Source: Chitinophagaceae bacterium
GTDB lineage: Bacteria > Bacteroidota > Bacteroidia > Chitinophagales > Chitinophagaceae
Assembly: GCA_947378615.1 (NCBI GenBank)
Contig: CANCKV010000174.1
Location: 1 to 6,863 of the forward strand
Length of the DNA: 6,863 nucleotides
Direction: 5' to 3'
The notes beneath the pieces were generated by a model. It was given only the letters and a program-made list of their open reading frames with translations. It searched no databases and was not told the origin of the DNA. Positions 6,253-6,863 of this stretch are shown here, piece by piece; position 1 is the stretch's first letter, and each line of letters starts with the position of its first letter. The position numbers and the translations under genes are program-made.

Positions 6253-6863
6253 TTAATAACCCCCTATATTTTTGAGCATTGAAAGTTTTGTTTGTGCATT
6301 AACGTTTCCTTGGTCTGCTGCGTATTTCCACCATTTAATAGCTTCAGATACATTTTGCTCTACTCCATGTCCATTAACGTATAATAGACCTAAATTATAT
6401 TGAGCTTCAGAATACCCCATATTGGCTGCACTTCTAATCCATTTTGCTGCTTCCGCATGGTTTTGAATAACACCTAAACCATCTCTATAAAATATACCCA
6501 CATTTAATCTTGCAATTGCATTAACCTTTTTGCCTTCTTGATTTGCGGCTAATTGATACCATTTTATCGCTTCGATGAAATTCTTTTGTACTCCCTGACC
6601 TTTCACAAACATATTGCCGAGCAAAAATTGTGCTTCTGCATTACCAAGTTGAGCCGCAGCATAAAAATAGTCTTTTGCAAGATTAAAGTTTTGTTGTACA
6701 CCATTGCCCAAAAAATGTTGCTTGCCTATTGCCAATAATTCTTCAACTGTGTATTTCCTTGTTGGAGGTGTTACTCTTTCAATCGGCGGTTGTACAGGCT
6801 CAACTCTTTCAATAGATGGCTGAGTAGGTTCTACTCTATTAATCGGCGGTTGTACAGGCTCTA
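6253..6863 (-). CDS. Sel1-repeat protein with Pro-rich decapeptide repeats (N-terminus beyond window)
   Basis: The frame is open from the right edge to the TAA at 6253-6255, giving 202 visible residues. No true start is inside the window; a TTG at 6735 lies mid-domain and is unlikely to be one. The visible part begins with Pro-rich decapeptides (EPVQPPINRV, EPTQPSIERV, EPVQPPIERV), then a short linker (TPPTRKYTVEELL). Four Sel1-like repeats of about 36 residues follow, a TPR relative built of paired helices. Recognisable units are GNAEAQFLLGNMFVKGQGVQ, AIARLNVGIFYRDGLGV and SEAQYNLGLLYVNGHGVEQN, each followed by (A/E)AxKWxxxAA. A short capping end reads ISEAIKWWK-type helix then MLKNIGGY. Sel1 proteins are protein-protein interaction scaffolds, so no enzyme activity is expected of this part. 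The Pro/Glu/Arg stretch looks like an extended linker, perhaps joining the repeats to a membrane anchor or catalytic domain off the right edge (inference). No good terminator follows. Confidence 0.9.
   Translation of the reverse strand, partial: EPVQPPINRVEPTQPSIERVEPVQPPIERVTPPTRKYTVEELLAIGKQHFLGNGVQQNFNLAKDYFYAAAQLGNAEAQFLLGNMFVKGQGVQKNFIEAIKWYQLAANQEGKKVNAIARLNVGIFYRDGLGVIQNHAEAAKWIRSAANMGYSEAQYNLGLLYVNGHGVEQNVSEAIKWWKYAADQGNVNAQTKLSMLKNIGGY
6774..6863 (-). repeat. Three 30-bp in-frame tandem repeats encoding a Pro-rich decapeptide
   Basis: Units at 6774-6803, 6804-6833 and 6834-6863 are each exactly 30 bp with no spacer and keep the Sel1 frame. Units 1 and 3 differ at only three positions and share an identical 20-bp core (6781-6800 and 6841-6860); unit 2 is more diverged. 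The encoded unit is (E/N)RVEP(V/T)QP(P/S)I. The array reaches the window edge, so the copy number is unknown. Confidence 0.9.

Noticed and set aside
6774..6863. 30-bp repeats as a CRISPR array
   Set aside because: The units are contiguous with no spacers and encode an in-frame decapeptide continuous with the Sel1 protein.

Overview
The window looks like chromosomal DNA from a member of the Bacteroidota (Chitinophagaceae or Sphingobacteriales-like is a guess). The reasons are low-GC DNA, two secreted proteins ending in a type IX secretion (T9SS) C-terminal domain with a YPNP motif, a TAnnTTTG-type promoter element, and no clear Shine-Dalgarno sites. There is no transposase, integrase, phage gene, CRISPR array, tRNA or rRNA.

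Left part (1-1355, + strand): the 3' end of hypA is followed by a complete hypB carrying an extreme histidine-rich nickel-binding tail. These are the nickel-insertion chaperones of [NiFe]-hydrogenase maturation, so hydrogenase or other hyp genes probably lie just left of the window. The 175-bp hypA-hypB gap holds an AT-rich array of 7-bp repeats. A strong hairpin terminator follows hypB and also faces the convergent next gene.

Middle (1380-4251, - strand): a small, probably tail-anchored coiled-coil protein is followed to the right by a 736-aa secreted protein with a glycine-rich N-terminal domain, beta-rich modules and a T9SS sorting domain. The latter has its own strong terminator (1981-2008), so the two genes are probably separate transcription units.

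Right part (4252-6863, - strand): a 375-bp intergenic stretch holds three TTTC(G/C)GAA-type sites spaced about three and two helical turns apart, an 8-bp inverted repeat and a possible gene remnant. Then come a secreted endonuclease I-family nuclease with a T9SS tail, and the C-terminal part of a Sel1-repeat protein. That protein's frame runs off the right edge through 30-bp tandem repeats encoding a Pro-rich decapeptide. The gap at 6028-6252 holds nothing I can support.

The two T9SS proteins share a C-terminal cassette of about 175 residues (FN3-like module plus sorting domain), so both are expected to be exported and processed by the same machinery. The hyp genes, the coiled-coil protein and the Sel1 protein show no functional link to them. 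I see no convincing new multi-gene system. The most unusual items are the heptamer array, the intergenic site cluster, the coiled-coil protein and the Pro-rich repeat head of the Sel1 protein.
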